Assembly: GCA_018136815.1 (NCBI GenBank) | Contig: CM030944.1 | Coordinates: 992,456 to 1,056,455, forward strand | DNA: 64,000 bases | Direction: 5' to 3' | Source of the DNA: Isochrysis galbana | Lineage: Eukaryota; Haptophyta; Isochrysidales; Isochrysidaceae | Part shown: positions 49,058-60,310 of the stretch, piece by piece | How the letters are laid out: each line of letters starts with the position of its first letter | Numbering within the stretch: the stretch's first letter is position 1 | Position numbers and translations under genes: made by a program | The notes under the pieces: model-generated | Told to the model about the DNA's origin: nothing | The model's input: the letters and a program-made list of their open reading frames with translations, nothing else | Databases searched by the model: none

Positions 49058-49205
49058 TCGGAGGTCCTTTGGGGGCTCCCAGAGGGCCAGCCAGGGCAGC
49101 TCAGGGGGCAGTGGAGGCTGGGGCTCAGCCCCTGGCCCCCCTTGCCTCTCCCACGCTTGCCTCGCTGGCCATGGGAGCCGCTCTGAGGCATCTGTCTGCC
49201 TGGCG
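49058..49205 (+). repeat. Dispersed repeat family F, copy 1
   Basis: GGAGGTCC, CAGCTCAGGGGGCAG, GAGGCTGGGGCTCAGCCCCTGGCCCC, TTGCCTCTCCC, GCCATGGGAGC and GAGGCATC match, in order, the reverse complement of 57650-57775. The copies are GC-rich, about 80% alike by eye and in opposite orientation. Confidence 0.6.
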
Positions 49206-49506
49206 ACCAGGGAAGGGGGGGGGGTCAGTTCGAGGGCAGGCCCACGCAGGGCGTGGGAGTGCGAATCACGGCCCGCGCCCACTAGGGGTCTGGGCCAGTG
49301 TGGTGATTGCCCAGCCCCTGCCAAAGGGCAGGGGCTGTGGTTGATTGTACGGGCCCACCCCTGGGGGTGTCCGCGATGGAGAGAGGGGGGCGCGAGGCCC
49401 CCATTGACCCCTACTTATAAAAGTAGGTTCACCAACTCTCCCTCGAGAGGAGAAGTCTACTCTGCGACCCTCGATCGCACAGTACGCTGACACTCTCAAC
49501 AACATC

Positions 49507-50098
49507 ATGACCGCCGCATGGCGCGCCGCCCTTGACGCGACTCAAAGCACTCAGAGGGAATCCGTGCAGAATGCTACTTTAAGGTCTCGCACGGGTGTTA
49601 CTTTCCAACCCGGAGATAGGGTTTTATCGCCGCATCCCAGGGCACGCTAACAAACTCCAATTCCTCTACTCCGGTCCCTACCGCGTGGATGCTAAGATTT
49701 CCGACACGCGCTATCGTCTCCGCGATCTTGAGAACCAGAAGATCAAGGACGAGATCCACATCTCGAATTTACGCCCGTATTTCACTCGGGTAGATGAAGA
49801 ACCCCTATCCCAGGACGAGTTTATCGTCGAATCACTCCTTGACCGCCGCGGCGAGCCGCCTCGGTGCAAGTATCTCGTCAAGTGGCTTGGCTACCCTCGT
49901 TCTGAAGCTACGTGGGAGCACCGCATCGAGCTCCTCCGTCGCTGCGGTGACCTAGTCGACGCGTTTGATCAACAAACATCTCCTCCTACCCCCGAGGATT
50001 TGTATGAACCTTTTGTCGAGGACTACGACCCTACTCCGGAGGCTACGTCATCGGCTGATGAGGCTTCTAGAGACGTGGGCCATGCTCTGCCGGATTAA
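49507..50098 (+). pseudogene. Ty3/gypsy chromovirus integrase C terminus with chromodomain
   Basis: The first part (ATG 49507 frame) reads SVQNATLRSRTGVTFQPGDRV, as in the integrase tail. At about 49620 the frame shifts, and the reading continues RIPGHANKLQFLYSGPYRVD and DEIHISNLRPYF. A chromodomain follows (EFIVESLLDRRGEPPR, KYLVKWLGYPRSEATWEH), then an acidic tail to TAA at 50096-50098. GDRV...HANKLQFLYSGPYRV is the conserved GPY/F module, and the chromodomain directs chromovirus integration to particular chromatin. The integrase core, RT and gag are absent upstream, and no LTR pair was recognised, so this is a 3' relic with a frameshift. A TATA-like CTTATAAAAG at 49416-49425 precedes it. 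Confidence 0.85.
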
Positions 50099-50487
50099 AT
50101 CTCTTCAAGGACACGCTCTAGGGTCATATGAGTCAAATTTTAAACAAGGCTGCTACATTCTACCCGGACTTCTAACACCTCAATCTCTACCCGATTCCCG
50201 CCGTTTCTGCTCACATGTAGCATGGGATGGCTTGGGCTACGCTCCCACTACCGTCGCTCCCACACCGCCGCCGCCACACTCCTTTTCCCTAGCGCGGCCG
50301 TGCCTTGCGCTCGCGTGCTCGCGTCTGCCGTCTGCGAGTGACTGCACAGCTCAGCAGTCTGCCCCGCTGTCTCTGCATGCCCAAACTATCAGTAAACTGA
50401 TAGGATCATCACCCTCTACAAAATACTTGCTAACATTCACACTGATTGATAGGTCGATGATCCTCCAGCAGATCCAACCCGGCGAGG
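50099..50487. other. Spacer between chromovirus relic and next gene
   Basis: This could hold the 3' LTR start, but no TG..CA boundary or polypurine tract is obvious. Nothing else was seen. Confidence 0.3.
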
Positions 50488-51313
50488 ATGCGCGCCGCGC
50501 GGGCGGCTGCTCCGTCCGCCGAGCCGCTGCGGCTCAGCATCGCACCACGTGCAGGGGTCGCGAAGCCTCCAGCACGTGCGCGCACTTTCTACAAGGTGGT
50601 GGCCGTGCGTGCCGACGGCATGTTCTGCTCCATCTTCGACGGGCAGACCATCTACCCACTCCACCGCATCACTCGGGTTCCGAGTGGTGTCTACGCGTGC
50701 AATACGATTGAGGCGGTGGTGGCCCATGGCACGAGACGGCTGCCTCGACGTTCAGCGCTGCTCGATTCACCTCGCGCTATTCTGCGACTCATTGGATGGC
50801 TCGAGGATGGTTCCGAGCCCACACCTTCCATTACAGGCAAGTACCGACTTGATGCTGTACTACCGGTGGCTGTATTGCCCTGGAGCTCAACTCCGTTGCA
50901 CGAGCGAATACCCCCACAGATGGTTGCACCTCAATTGCAAGGACGTCTATTTACCTCTCAACCTCCCGGCGCGGCAACGCGATTCCCAGACGCGATGGTC
51001 ACCGGTGGAGCTTCATGGCGATCACGAGGCACACACTCTTTTTCCGAGCATATGCAAGCTCTTACTGCCCAGCTTCACGAGGATATTCTGACTATGCAAC
51101 ACACGCTCGAAGGCTTGAGGGTATGCTTCTGCCGTCCATGCTTGTGCCGATGTACTAACATCCTCCAAGGGTCGGTGGCAGGCGCTGATCGCACCTTGCC
51201 CCGCATCGCAGGCCATAAGAGCACAAGGTGTTGCGCTTACCGCCTCAACGCGCGCACACGCAGAATCGGGGGGCGGCTGGCTACAGCGTGCACTGCTGCG
51301 AGCACAGCATTGA
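50488..51313 (+). CDS. Conserved-looking protein of unknown function, 2 exons
   Basis: Exons 50488-51120 and 51170-51313 give 258 aa. The 49-bp intron has GTATGC at the donor, a perfect TACTAAC branch-site match (51153-51159) and an AAG end. After a basic Ala-rich start the protein reads FYKVVAVRADGMFCSIFDGQ, YPLHRITRVPSGVYACNT, AILRLIGWLEDG and GKYRLDAVLPVAVLP. This resembles the YKVV...SIxxG...Y and GK...PVEVL modules of small uncharacterised domains seen in protists and large DNA viruses; I am not certain of the family. The second half is helical. The intron argues for a host gene. No targeting signal is clear. Confidence 0.55.
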
Positions 51314-51689
51314 GGGTAAGGCAATGCAAGCGGAGAGGGTGAATATGTCAGCCGCAAGCGGGCCATTTTGTGCTCGTGACACGAGGATGATATGAGCGTC
51401 TAGAGGCTAGAGGCTAGAGTATTCGTTGTGCGTCTAGGATTGAGGATTGAAAAAAAGCACATCTAAAGCTTCGGGGCTACCACCTAGAGCGGATACGGTA
51501 CACCTACCACTTCTAGGACGCCGCCCTTACGTCCCCTGTTTCCTATACTCTTTCCCCTTCCCCCGTTCGGTCCTTTCTTTTCGATTTCCGGGGTGCGGCC
51601 CGTGCTACGCTACCTCGGGTCCGGTGCTCCGGCGGTATGCGGTACGATCAGGCGTCAAACGGCATGCCTGTTGCGACCGTCGCTTTATC

Positions 51690-51780
51690 CGTTAGTCTAC
51701 CAACTAACTTTACAGCCAGTTGCCATGGAGCGCGCCGGCGCGACTCTCTCTCTCTCTCTCTGGGCCCCCTGCCGAGGGCG
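51690..51780 (+). repeat. Dispersed repeat family G, copy 1
   Basis: CAACTAACTTTACAGCCAGTTGCCATGGAGCGCGCCGGCGCG followed by (CT)n. The reverse complement of 57515-57562 gives CAACTAACTTTATAGTAAGTTGCCATGGAGCGCACCGGCGCG. The (CT)n continuation and CCGACGG-like tail recall family A. Confidence 0.6.
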
Positions 51781-53070
51781 GTTCCCCAACCTAGCACAAG
51801 GTCGCTGACGGATCGAGCATGACGCATGACGCATGACCACTGGCTCGATATGCGATGAGACGGAAGGGAATCGATCGGCGGAAGGCGCGGCGGGAACGGC
51901 GGAGAGTGATGGAATGGCGGGCTTGACCAGCTCCTCAGTAGAGGAAGGCGGGAGTACGGGCTTGGGCGAGGGGCGAGGGCGAGCGCGAGGACGGAGCGGA
52001 CATGGCTGGGCAATTGCAATTGGCGATTGGCGATCGATGGATAGGATGAGGCTATGAGGCTGAGGTTGAGGATGAAGTTTGGTACTGATGGCTGATGGAG
52101 TGTTGAGAACGAGGGACGAGAACGGGAATGAGAACGAGAGCGACGAACGACGAACGACAGACGACAAAACGGTTAGAGTCCGACGGATTGATGGCACGGC
52201 ACCACACTCACCTCAACACTCTCCACACTTCACACTTAGGTATCTTCAGCACTTCAGCACGGAACGCACAGAGACTTGCTGACTGACAGCTGACAGCTGA
52301 CAGGTCACTCTCGTCGGCCTTGACGCACGAATCGAATCGTTCGTTGATTTCGTGGGTGAATGCCGGGAACTTGAACTTGAAGACGTTGGCGGCGATCACG
52401 GTCACGGTGGGGTCGTTCATCTTGCGCACGAGAAGGCGTCGGTCACTCGGGTGGCAAGCAGTGTGACTAGTACTGACTAGGTGGTGCCAACAGCCAACAG
52501 CACCACAGGGCCCAAATACCAATAAGCCACTTAGAAGTACGACTCACGACTCGTCACTCGTCACATAACACGATCCTCATACCTCACTCATACGAGGCTC
52601 CCACACACATCACCCTCCTAGCAAGAAGCCGACGAAAAAAGAACGCCGACACACAGAAGACTGAAGACCAAAGACAGGCTTTTCGCCTATCCGAGTACGA
52701 CGACGCCGGATAGCCTAAAAGCTAAAAGCCATATACATGATACATGAACATGATAGATGATAGCATGGAAATTCATAATTCACAATAAGTAATAAGAGAG
52801 ATTTCTACAGAGTAGAATTCGATGACTACACATTCCATCACATACCCGTCTTAGAACACACCCTAAACAGACTCACGACCCTGGTTAGGGGCGGCTTCGC
52901 CTCCGAAGGGCTTCCCAGCGCGGCCCATGCTGGCGGGAAGCTGCAAGACACCACAGGTAACCTAAAGTACAATATAAATGTAGCGCAAGGAAGGAATGCT
53001 TCCATGAGAGAGAGCAATACGAATATTAAAAGTAACGGCACTCGGTATTCGATTGCCGCCGAGGACCACC
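51781..53070. other. Intergenic, no gene resolved
   Basis: Degenerate GGCGATTGGCGATCG and GAGGCTGAGGTTGAGG repeats (52015-52075) and GAACGACGAACGACAGACGAC repeats (52140-52165) occur here. A minus-strand frame (52208-52522) contains NDPTVTVIAANVFKFKFPAF and THEINERFDSC, which look protein-like but are not recognised. Confidence 0.3.
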
Positions 53071-53733
53071 ATGGCGGACAAGGCCGATGCAGAGCGGCAA
53101 GAACATGAGGAGGAGGATGACGTGCCGCCGCCGCCACCACCTCTTCCACTCGAGGCTGAGATCTGCATCCGATACTGCAGCGATGGCGGTGAGCTCAACG
53201 AGGCGTTTGATGTGATCAACTTTCACGATGAGCTAGGGTACAGGATCCCAATAGAGGATCTCGACGAGAAGTTTGAGTTCCTCAGCGAGTGCTCTGGGGA
53301 CTGGTCGTGTCATTTGATCCGAGAGGATGGCAATGCAAAATATGAGGCGCGCATCTGGATGGCAAAGGCTCGAGCGGAGGCCTGCTTCGACAGTCCTCCC
53401 ATTGCCCCAAAGAGATTGAGTGGAAGTGAAGTGGAAGTGTTTTCAAACCTGGTGCCTGAGGCACAATACAGGTTTGAGCTCGTCCGTGGGAGCAAGGCCA
53501 ATGCAGGCAATATCGCCGACCCGTTTGGCCTTTTGACTGATTCCGGACTGGATGCTTCCGGGAATGTGGTGCGAACAATGAAGACGCTGGATATTCGCAA
53601 CGACGATGCTCCAACGGGCGAGGATAAGGCGAGTTGTTCTTGCATTGAAGGCAACCCATGTGCTTCAGCTTATAACTGCAAGGATTGGGCGAATCGCTTC
53701 GATGTGGCACGCCGTAACGGCTGGAAAAGTTGA
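53071..53733 (+). CDS. Unknown acidic protein with C-terminal Cys motif
   Basis: The 220-residue frame starts MADKADAERQEHEEEDDVP with a Pro run. It continues with mixed, protein-like sequence (AEICIRYCSDGGELNEAFDV, GYRIPIEDLDEKFEFLSECS, WMAKARAEACFDSPPIAP). It ends with a compact Cys-rich segment, SCSCIEGNPCASAYNCKDW, then ANRFDVARRNGWKS. Four Cys in C-x-C-x5-C-x6-C suggest a small metal-binding or disulphide unit with a conserved WANRFxVARxNGW tail. I do not know the family. No signal peptide or membrane segment is visible, which favours metal binding over disulphides. Context on both sides is repeat-rich. Confidence 0.55.
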   Translation: MADKADAERQEHEEEDDVPPPPPPLPLEAEICIRYCSDGGELNEAFDVINFHDELGYRIPIEDLDEKFEFLSECSGDWSCHLIREDGNAKYEARIWMAKARAEACFDSPPIAPKRLSGSEVEVFSNLVPEAQYRFELVRGSKANAGNIADPFGLLTDSGLDASGNVVRTMKTLDIRNDDAPTGEDKASCSCIEGNPCASAYNCKDWANRFDVARRNGWKS

Positions 53734-54069
53734 TGTTGGATTGCGGGATGGGATAGACACGGAGGCACGGCAATGGCAATGCTCGGTGTTGTGTGCATCT
53801 TCCGTGAGCACGTGCTTGTTTGGTGGCTGCTTGCTTGTTTGGTGGCTGCTCATGATCTGTGTGGCAGTATGCAGTAGAGTAAATGACAAAAAAGCAAATG
53901 CTGAATCAACCCATCCTGATTGCGTCACGTAGTGCAGACCTAGGACAAGGCCGCTGGTACAGCCCGGGCCGCCAATCAACGCCTATAGAAAATTATCGGA
54001 AATAGGAAATAGGAGTCACCAAAGCAAGAGAGCTGCTACTGGACTCAGCGAAACAAAAGATGCCAGCCC

Positions 54070-54210
54070 ACCGACGGCCGCAATAAGGTCCGAAGCAGCG
54101 ACGCGGCCGATGCGGCCGCCGACGACCAACCCAACGATGACGATGAGGTCCGAACCACCCAAAGCAGCGATGCAAATGCCAATGCGGCCGCCGAGGCCCT
54201 ACGGCACACC
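54070..54210. repeat. Tandem repeat, unit about 60 bp
   Basis: AGGTCCGAAGCAGCGACGCGGCCGATGCGGCCGCCGACGA is followed by AGGTCCGAACCACCCAAAGCAGCGATGC...AATGCGGCCGCCGAGG. Two and a half degenerate units are present. Confidence 0.55.
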
Positions 54211-54461
54211 CAACCCCAACCCAACAACCCAACCGAAAAAAAAGGGGAACCTCAAGTTTCACCTTCTGAGCTCATTCATTGGGTAATACGAACCCATGCC
54301 TCGGCTTCTATGACGAAAAAATAAATTTCTTGATGTCCTCACGTCATCACACGTCCGATTAATGAGAGATCTCAAAATCCTGCATCCTACATATGAACGT
54401 GGATTCATGTGAAATGTGAAATGTCAAAAAAACGACCTCTCTCATCTCTCCTACTCCTAAA

Positions 54462-54600
54462 GAATTTTTTTTTAATATTCTCGCCTCGCGCGTGGCGCGT
54501 GGCACTTGGGTTCGCTGCCGTAGCCACGCCCCATTCCTTCCCTCAACCCTCACTACCCGCCTTGCGGCACTCCCCTTGTGCTCTACTTAGGGGCCTAGGG
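54462..54600 (+). repeat. Dispersed repeat family C, copy 2
   Basis: TTTTTTAATATTCTCGCCTCGCGCG, AGCCACGCCCCATTCC, CCGCCTTGCGGCACTCCCCTTGTGCTCTACTTAGGGGC. It matches 5868-6000 in the same orientation. AAATGTGAAATGTC just upstream (54411-54424) also recurs at 41372-41390. Confidence 0.75.
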
Positions 54601-56148
54601 TGTGGCAAATGGCAAATAGAGACAGAGACAAAACCAAAAACCTGCCGGATTTGTGGGATGCAAGAGGAAACCTCCAATGCATCTGGGAGAATGTCCGCGC
54701 ATAGTCGGAACCCTCGACGCTCTAAACGGACTCGCCGATTTTACGCCCAAAGCGGATAGAACCAGGGGCCAGGGAGGAGCGCATCTTGGACAATCTCATT
54801 CATACACCCCAGCGCTAGAGGCTAGAGTCTAGCTATAGCTATAGCTAGAGGTGGGGACGGGAAAAATCGACTTTTCACAATCGCACCCAAAAGTCGATGT
54901 GAATGAATGGAGAGGTGTCTCATGCTATCATAAGAGCTTCTGCAAAGTTTCAGAAGCCAATTGTTTCATGGTGGCGAGTACGAGCGAAGACAATGCGGTG
55001 TTTTTTTCGCGGTGGCCACGGAGTTTTTTTTAAGTAGATTTTGGCGCGTTGGGGCTGCAATGAAGGATGCTAGTGCCCACCAAAGGCCACTTTCGGGGTT
55101 GCGGGGCTGGAACCCCGTCCTCTGCCGTCCCCAAAGGGCAGAAGTGTCACTTCCAGCACACACACCCGAGCACCCGCCCCAGCTATCCAGCCCTTCCTTC
55201 TTCCTTCCGGCAATTGACATAGGTGAAGCAGAAATCGGCCGAGTGCGGTGGCATGAAACGCCGGTGAGACCGCCGACCGGTGTACCCGGACCATTTAGTC
55301 CGAACACCGTCGACAAGGGGGGGCTGACCACCGCCGTGCTCTCGCTGGAGCGCGGCGAAGGTCGGCCTGTCAGGCGGGTCAGTCGCCATCGCTCTGCCTC
55401 GGATTCGGATTAGAGTGGGGAGAGGGACGAGGGGAAATCTTCCCCCGGTCCGACGATAAAAAAATGTGGGCCTCTAGATCAACAAGAGTTTTTTTTTCAA
55501 CCCACTCTTCCACTCTCCCCCACCTCTAACTCCGCCCATTATTCGAAACAAATGACGACAACGAACTAGTTCCAAGGCTAGCAAACTCGTAGCACTACTA
55601 GAGCGTCTAAAAACAAAGCATATAGTACAACAAGAAAGCAACACCGGACTTAGCGACCAAGGATAACAATAGACCGCGGGGGACAATGTGCCCCCACCCG
55701 AGAAAATCCAATGGGGAAGGCCGGAAGGCTTGGCCCCCACACAGGGACGGACTTGACCCGAGGCCACCACAGATGAACACAAGAGGCCTGCCCCACCCCT
55801 TCCCCAAGTCCCAAGCGCGAGGCCCAAACAAAGTAATGTCGTACATGGGCCGACCCCCCAAAACCGAAGAAAAAGGAACGAGGGGGGGAACGGGAGGGGG
55901 AGCGGCGGTAGGGGTATAGGCGTTGACGTCGGGATCGCGGGAGAGTGATGTGTCACTAGTAGTGTTGCGGGTAAAGGGGGGGCCTTGTCCACAAGACTCA
56001 CCACAAGTAGCTTAGCGGGCACCTTCAAGATTTTTTTTGTCATTAGATAGGTATTCCTGAGCGGTGGGTTTCGTGGGAGGAGTCAGTTGTGGCGGGTTGG
56101 GAGGAGTGTGTGTTGTTGTGTTGTTGGGTGCTGTCTCTCTGTTGTCTG
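54601..56148. other. Intergenic, no gene recognised
   Basis: CTAGAGGCTAGAGTCTAGCTATAGC (54813-54850) is a short degenerate repeat. Frames such as 54961-55413 and 55474-56043 are open but have no recognisable domain. Nothing else is supported. Confidence 0.3.
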
Positions 56149-56156
56149 TTGCCTCT

Positions 56157-57027
56157 TAGGGGTAAATAGAAATATGCAGTTTTTTTGGCCAAAATAGGCA
56201 GTGCATATATGCAAAATATGCAGAAAAAACACCCCAAATATGCAGCAAAATATGCAAAATATGCGGTGGGCAACCACGAGCGGCGGCGGCGCGGCGGCGC
56301 CCACATAGCTTATAGCTTATAGTTGCGTAGAACAAGAATGACCAAGAGCTCTTGCCAAGAGCAACTATATACTATATACTATATAGGCTCCCATCCTCCT
56401 TGTCTAGCTCCCTACCTAGCCCATACCCATACCATAACCCACTAACCCACACACATAAACATAAGTGCTTAATTAGTTAGCCATAAGCAGTTGTTTAACA
56501 ACGACATTTTAGATTGAGAGAAGTATCACTCTCATCCCCGCTCGTGCTTGCGCTTATTGCGATTGAACCGGAACATGAGAGACGCAGACACTTGGTCCTG
56601 GAGGGAGGTACCTACCACGATGGCCGTGTGCGACTGTTGTGCTCGTGGCCGCAGGATCATCCATGTCGCCATGACCATGGATGACCCCGCGGCTCGACTT
56701 TGCGCAAGTGCGCCGGCGAGTGTCTGTGGAGGGTGCAGGCGCGAGTGCTCAGCTCAGGAGGGCAAAAAGGAGGAGGTGTGTGTGTGTGGACAGGAGAGAT
56801 GATGTGGGGTAGGTAGGGGCGGCACACTCGCCCATCGCGCGTGACGCGTGACACACACAAGTAACGGGAATACAGGGGGGGCGAGCCCCCCCCCCCCAAA
56901 TATGCAAGATATGCAAAGATACCCCCCAAATATGCAGCAAATATGCAAAATATGCAGAGATATGCAAAATCGCCGAAAATGGGCCAAAATATGCAAAACA
57001 TATCCTGCATATTTCTATCTGGGCCTA
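56157..57027. mobile_element. Non-autonomous hAT-type element with 8-bp target duplication
   Basis: TTGCCTCT at 56149-56156 and again at 57028-57035 flank the element exactly. Its ends are 23-bp imperfect inverted repeats: TAGGGGTAAATAGAAATATGCAG (left, 56157) and, from the right end inward, TAGGCCCAGATAGAAATATGCAG, with four mismatches. Inside both ends lie clusters of AAATATGCA motifs (56170-56275 and 56898-57010), typical of hAT subterminal transposase-binding repeats. An 8-bp duplication with TAGGG-type termini fits the hAT superfamily. The 871-bp interior encodes no transposase; one small frame (56548-56802) has several Cys (CDCCARGRR, VCGGCRREC) but is otherwise unrecognised. Confidence 0.85.
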
Positions 57028-57514
57028 TTGCCTCTTGTATCTTTCTCGTGGGGCTGGTGTTCGCGGTGAGCTTGTGGTGTGTGGTATGTGTGGGAGATGG
57101 TTACAATGGTTGTGCCGAAACGTCAACAGGAGTGTGATGTGTGATGAGGTCGTGCCCATAAGGGCCACCCAGTTTTTGGCCGCGCTGCCGGGGCAGCGCG
57201 CCCGTCGTCAGGGTGGGAGGGAGGGGCTTCTGCCATCAGGCATGCCCAATGGAGGGGTGGCTTCCCAGGCAGGGTTGTCTCTTGACTGCTGGGGTTTGCT
57301 GTCTCTGCTGCCTCCCATGGGGGGGGGGGGCAGCATGGCTGTTGTGCCTGGTGTGGTGGTGTGGCCGGGGCCACGGGCGGTCTGGCGCGACCGGGGTCGC
57401 ACGCACACTTGCTCGGCCTCTGCCTCTGCTGTTGGACGCGGTCGCTTCGCCAGCGACTGCTCCATTGATTGGGACTTGGGGGGGCGCCGCTCGGCGGCGT
57501 GGCCAAAGGAGAGG

Positions 57515-57562
57515 GGTGGCGCGCCGGTGCGCTCCATGGCAACTTACTATAAAGTTAGTTGA
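57515..57562 (-). repeat. Dispersed repeat family G, copy 2
   Basis: This is the reverse complement of 51690-51735, with the GTTGCCATGGAGCGC core conserved. Confidence 0.6.
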
Positions 57563-57649
57563 GTGGGGGTGTAGAACACGTGCATGAAGTAGTGGGTCCA
57601 GAACCGCATACGCGGCGAGAATAGAGAATATCAAGAATTTTATCTGTTT

Positions 57650-57775
57650 ATCAATGAGCCATGCATCGGAGCGCCAGCGAGGGAGAGGCAGGAGGGGCCA
57701 GGGCCATGCCCCAGCCTCGCCTGCCCCCTGAGCTGTGCTCCCAGGCCCCTGCAGGCCACTTGGGGACCTGAAGAG
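57650..57775 (-). repeat. Dispersed repeat family F, copy 2
   Basis: Reverse-complement match to 49058-49205. Families F and G sit within 150 bp of each other here. In the other location (49.1 and 51.7 kb) they are 2.5 kb apart, so they may be pieces of one larger element. Confidence 0.55.
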
Positions 57776-58529
57776 GGGCCGCAGGCGCGCGCCATGGGCC
57801 CCCACCGCAGGGAACAGAGGAGGAAAAGGGAAGAGGGAGGGGAGGGGGGAGCGGCAGCTCTCCCCTCCGGCAGAAACGTGTCTTCTCGCCCCGTTTGGGT
57901 AAGAGAAGACGGGGGCGCCAGAGCCAGGAGGGAAGGGCCGCGGCTCGCCGCGGCCACTCGCCACTCGCTCTAGCGAGGGAGATTAGCGCTTCTGGGCTCC
58001 TATCTCACGAGTGCCCCCGCCCCCCCTGCGTTGCTTTTACCCGAAAGGGGGTTTCCCCCAACGTGGACTCGAGGAGAGGACGCGCTGGGGTGCGCGGGGT
58101 CGGTGCATGCACTGGGGGGAGGACAAATATCGAGGGGAGGGGGCAGTGCGCAGTGCGCAGTGCCCCCACCCCCCGGGCTATCACTCGGACACCTGGCGGC
58201 CCGTCAGGCATGGCGGCATTCCGGGACTGAAACGTTATGTCCGATTAGCTAGTGGGGTTGGCTAGGATATAACATTGATTATTATTATTAATATTTATCA
58301 CTGAGCCACCACATGATGATGATGACCCGTAGCCAATTGAGAAATAAATCAGGTAGAGTGGTGTGTGCAAGTTGCAAAGCGCGAGCAAACAATTTGGTGG
58401 TCGTTGGCATGGTGGCGGATACAAAGCAGAATGAATGGTGACTGGAGTTCAATGTGCGGCTGCTGAAGATTAGAATAGGCACTATGCTTCATACAACCAA
58501 TGCGATACACCAACGATCAAAATCAGGGC
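57776..58529. other. Intergenic, GC-rich, no gene recognised
   Basis: GCAGTGCGCAGTGCGCAGTGC (58144-58164) is a short triplet array. The AT-rich ATTATTATTATTAATATTTATC lies at 58276-58297. Long minus-strand frames at 57236-57964 are Pro/Arg/Ala-rich translations of GC-rich repeat and are not supported. Confidence 0.35.
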
Positions 58530-60050
58530 TCAGGCACGCTCTACTTTTGGGCCGCTGCCGTTGAGTGACAACGTCGATGGGTGTGGCAACAAATCGCCGC
58601 CCCCACCGTAGAGGCGCTTGGGCATCATTTTCTCCGGCAAAACGACATTCATCTTCGCCCGATCTTTCTCTTTGGAAAGTGTGATCATCTCCGTCTTTTC
58701 CGCAGTACGTGTCTGCAAGCATCCGGTTGGGGTTGCAGCGAAGGAGTCAGTGGATGGATGGGAGGGAGGGGAATGCCACTGTGACGAGGCGTGGCTTGAG
58801 ACATGTGTGGTGGCAGATGAGGCAGTGCATTAACACTGGGAATAAGCGCAGCGCCGTCTCGCTTTACTGTGCAATTTTTGCCAAGGCGAACATCCAATGC
58901 GGATACTCTTGAGGGTCGGTCGGTAGGAAGGATATACCCACCGGCAATAGGGGCTGAATGACATGGTGCCATGTCCATGCCATCGCGGGCGGCAGGTCCA
59001 GCAAGAACATGATGCCGAGCACCTGCGCCAAAGCAAGAACGAGTTGTATCTAACACTGGTGTTTTGCAGCGGGATGCCATAGCGAAATGAATTGAGAGCG
59101 ATCACATCAAGGCTCCATGACTAGGCTTTCAGAAGTGATTTCGTGACGCAGCTCGTGGTGAGCGCAGCCCTTGGGCAGATGTTGATATTGCATGGATGAA
59201 GGACAGGGTTCAGATGAACGTGGAAGTCAGCCGCATGCGAAGGCCCCATGCCGGAGTACCTCACCTGCGGATACGAGTTCTGCGCCTGTTTGATCTCACG
59301 AGAGCCCGCGATGCGGAAGAAGGATAAAGAAATGTGGCGGCGGCTCAGAGAAGGCAAGCATAGCACCCGGTGTAATTTGGTCAGCCGGCCGGACAAGCGG
59401 GTAGCGCGATCAGTGTATTGGTATGTATATTCTAATGAGTGCAGCATGTACTGGATGTACGCTCGCTCGATGTCCTTCTCCTTCATCAGCTGGGAAACGG
59501 AACATTCACTTGACTCTACAAGCATCACGAGCGGCCCGTCAATCCCCATCGGCGCCATGTAGTGGATGGGGAGGTGGGGGAAGACGGCCCCGTAGCCGGG
59601 CCATTCCGTGAGTGGCTTTGAAAGGACTGTATGGGCGATCGCATCCATCTTGTTGGCCGCTCTCCACTGGAGCGTCTGCCGTGCCGCCTTGGCGGAGGCG
59701 TTCACAGACATCTTGTGCGAGAGCAGGAAACGGACGAGCCAGAGCCCGTCATGGAGATTGGGGTCGAAGAGCGGCTCGGTTTCCCGTAGGAGACTGGCTA
59801 GCTCAGCGATCGCGCCCGCATGCGCCTCAAGAAGCTCAGAGACCAGGGGCCGCGAGTCATCCCATTGCGCCAGTGGCGAAGCGTTGGCTGCAGAAGCTGG
59901 TGGCAGTCCACTCGGCGCAGAGCTGGGCTGCGCGGTGGGCTCGGCGGGCTGAGCCGTCTCCAACACGGCTGGTGCGGCCGGCTCGGCTCCCGCCGCCGGC
60001 TCGGCTCCCGCCGGTACGCCGCCTGACGCAGAGGAGGCGCAAAGGCCCAT
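58530..60050 (-). CDS. Sec14-like (CRAL-TRIO) lipid-transfer protein, 3 exons
   Basis: Exons 60050-59265, 59022-58942 and 58712-58530 join in phase 0 to give 349 aa. After an Ala/Pro-rich start (MGLCASSASGGVPAG, with Gly2 in a possible N-myristoylation context) comes a helical CRAL-TRIO N segment (DPNLHDGLWLVRFLLSHKMS). The lipid-binding domain follows: YGAVFPHLPIHYMAPMGIDG, EYTYQYTDRATRLSGRLTKL and QAQNSYPQ. Exon 2 supplies VLGIMFLLDLPPAMAWTWH and the gate region, and exon 3 begins TRTAEKTEMITLSKEK. The YPQ-VLGIMFLLDLPP junction exactly restores the family consensus. Such proteins exchange phosphoinositides or other lipids between membranes. The segment LCLPSLSRRHISLSFF replaces the usual VLDxxG, so the acidic residue common there is missing. 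Confidence 0.87.
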
Positions 60051-60310
60051 GGGCCCTCTTCGCCGCTTACGATGGGCGACACTTCAACCGCACAGGCTCC
60101 CCGCGAGTCTTTCTTCTCCCTCTCTCTCCTCCTCTTTCCCTCTCCCCGTCTGTCCCACTCTCTCTCCCTCTCTCTCTTCTCTTCTTCTCGTCTCTCCCTC
60201 GCTCCCTCTCGTCGCTCCCACTTTTTTGTCGTTGCTCAACCGTGGGCGTCTTCTCTCTCCTTCTCTCGTCTTTCCCTCTCTTCCCCGTTAACCCACATAC
60301 AATTAGTACG
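60051..60310. promoter_or_regulatory. Divergent intergenic region, CT-rich
   Basis: The 260 bases between the Sec14-like start (-) and the frame at 60311 (+) are strongly CT-rich on the plus strand (TCTCTCTC runs), like other leaders in this window. No TATA box was seen. Confidence 0.3.

Noticed and set aside
57236..57964. 242-codon minus-strand frame
   Set aside because: It spans two dispersed repeats (families F and G) and is compositionally biased (Arg/Pro/Ala/His). No recognisable domain.
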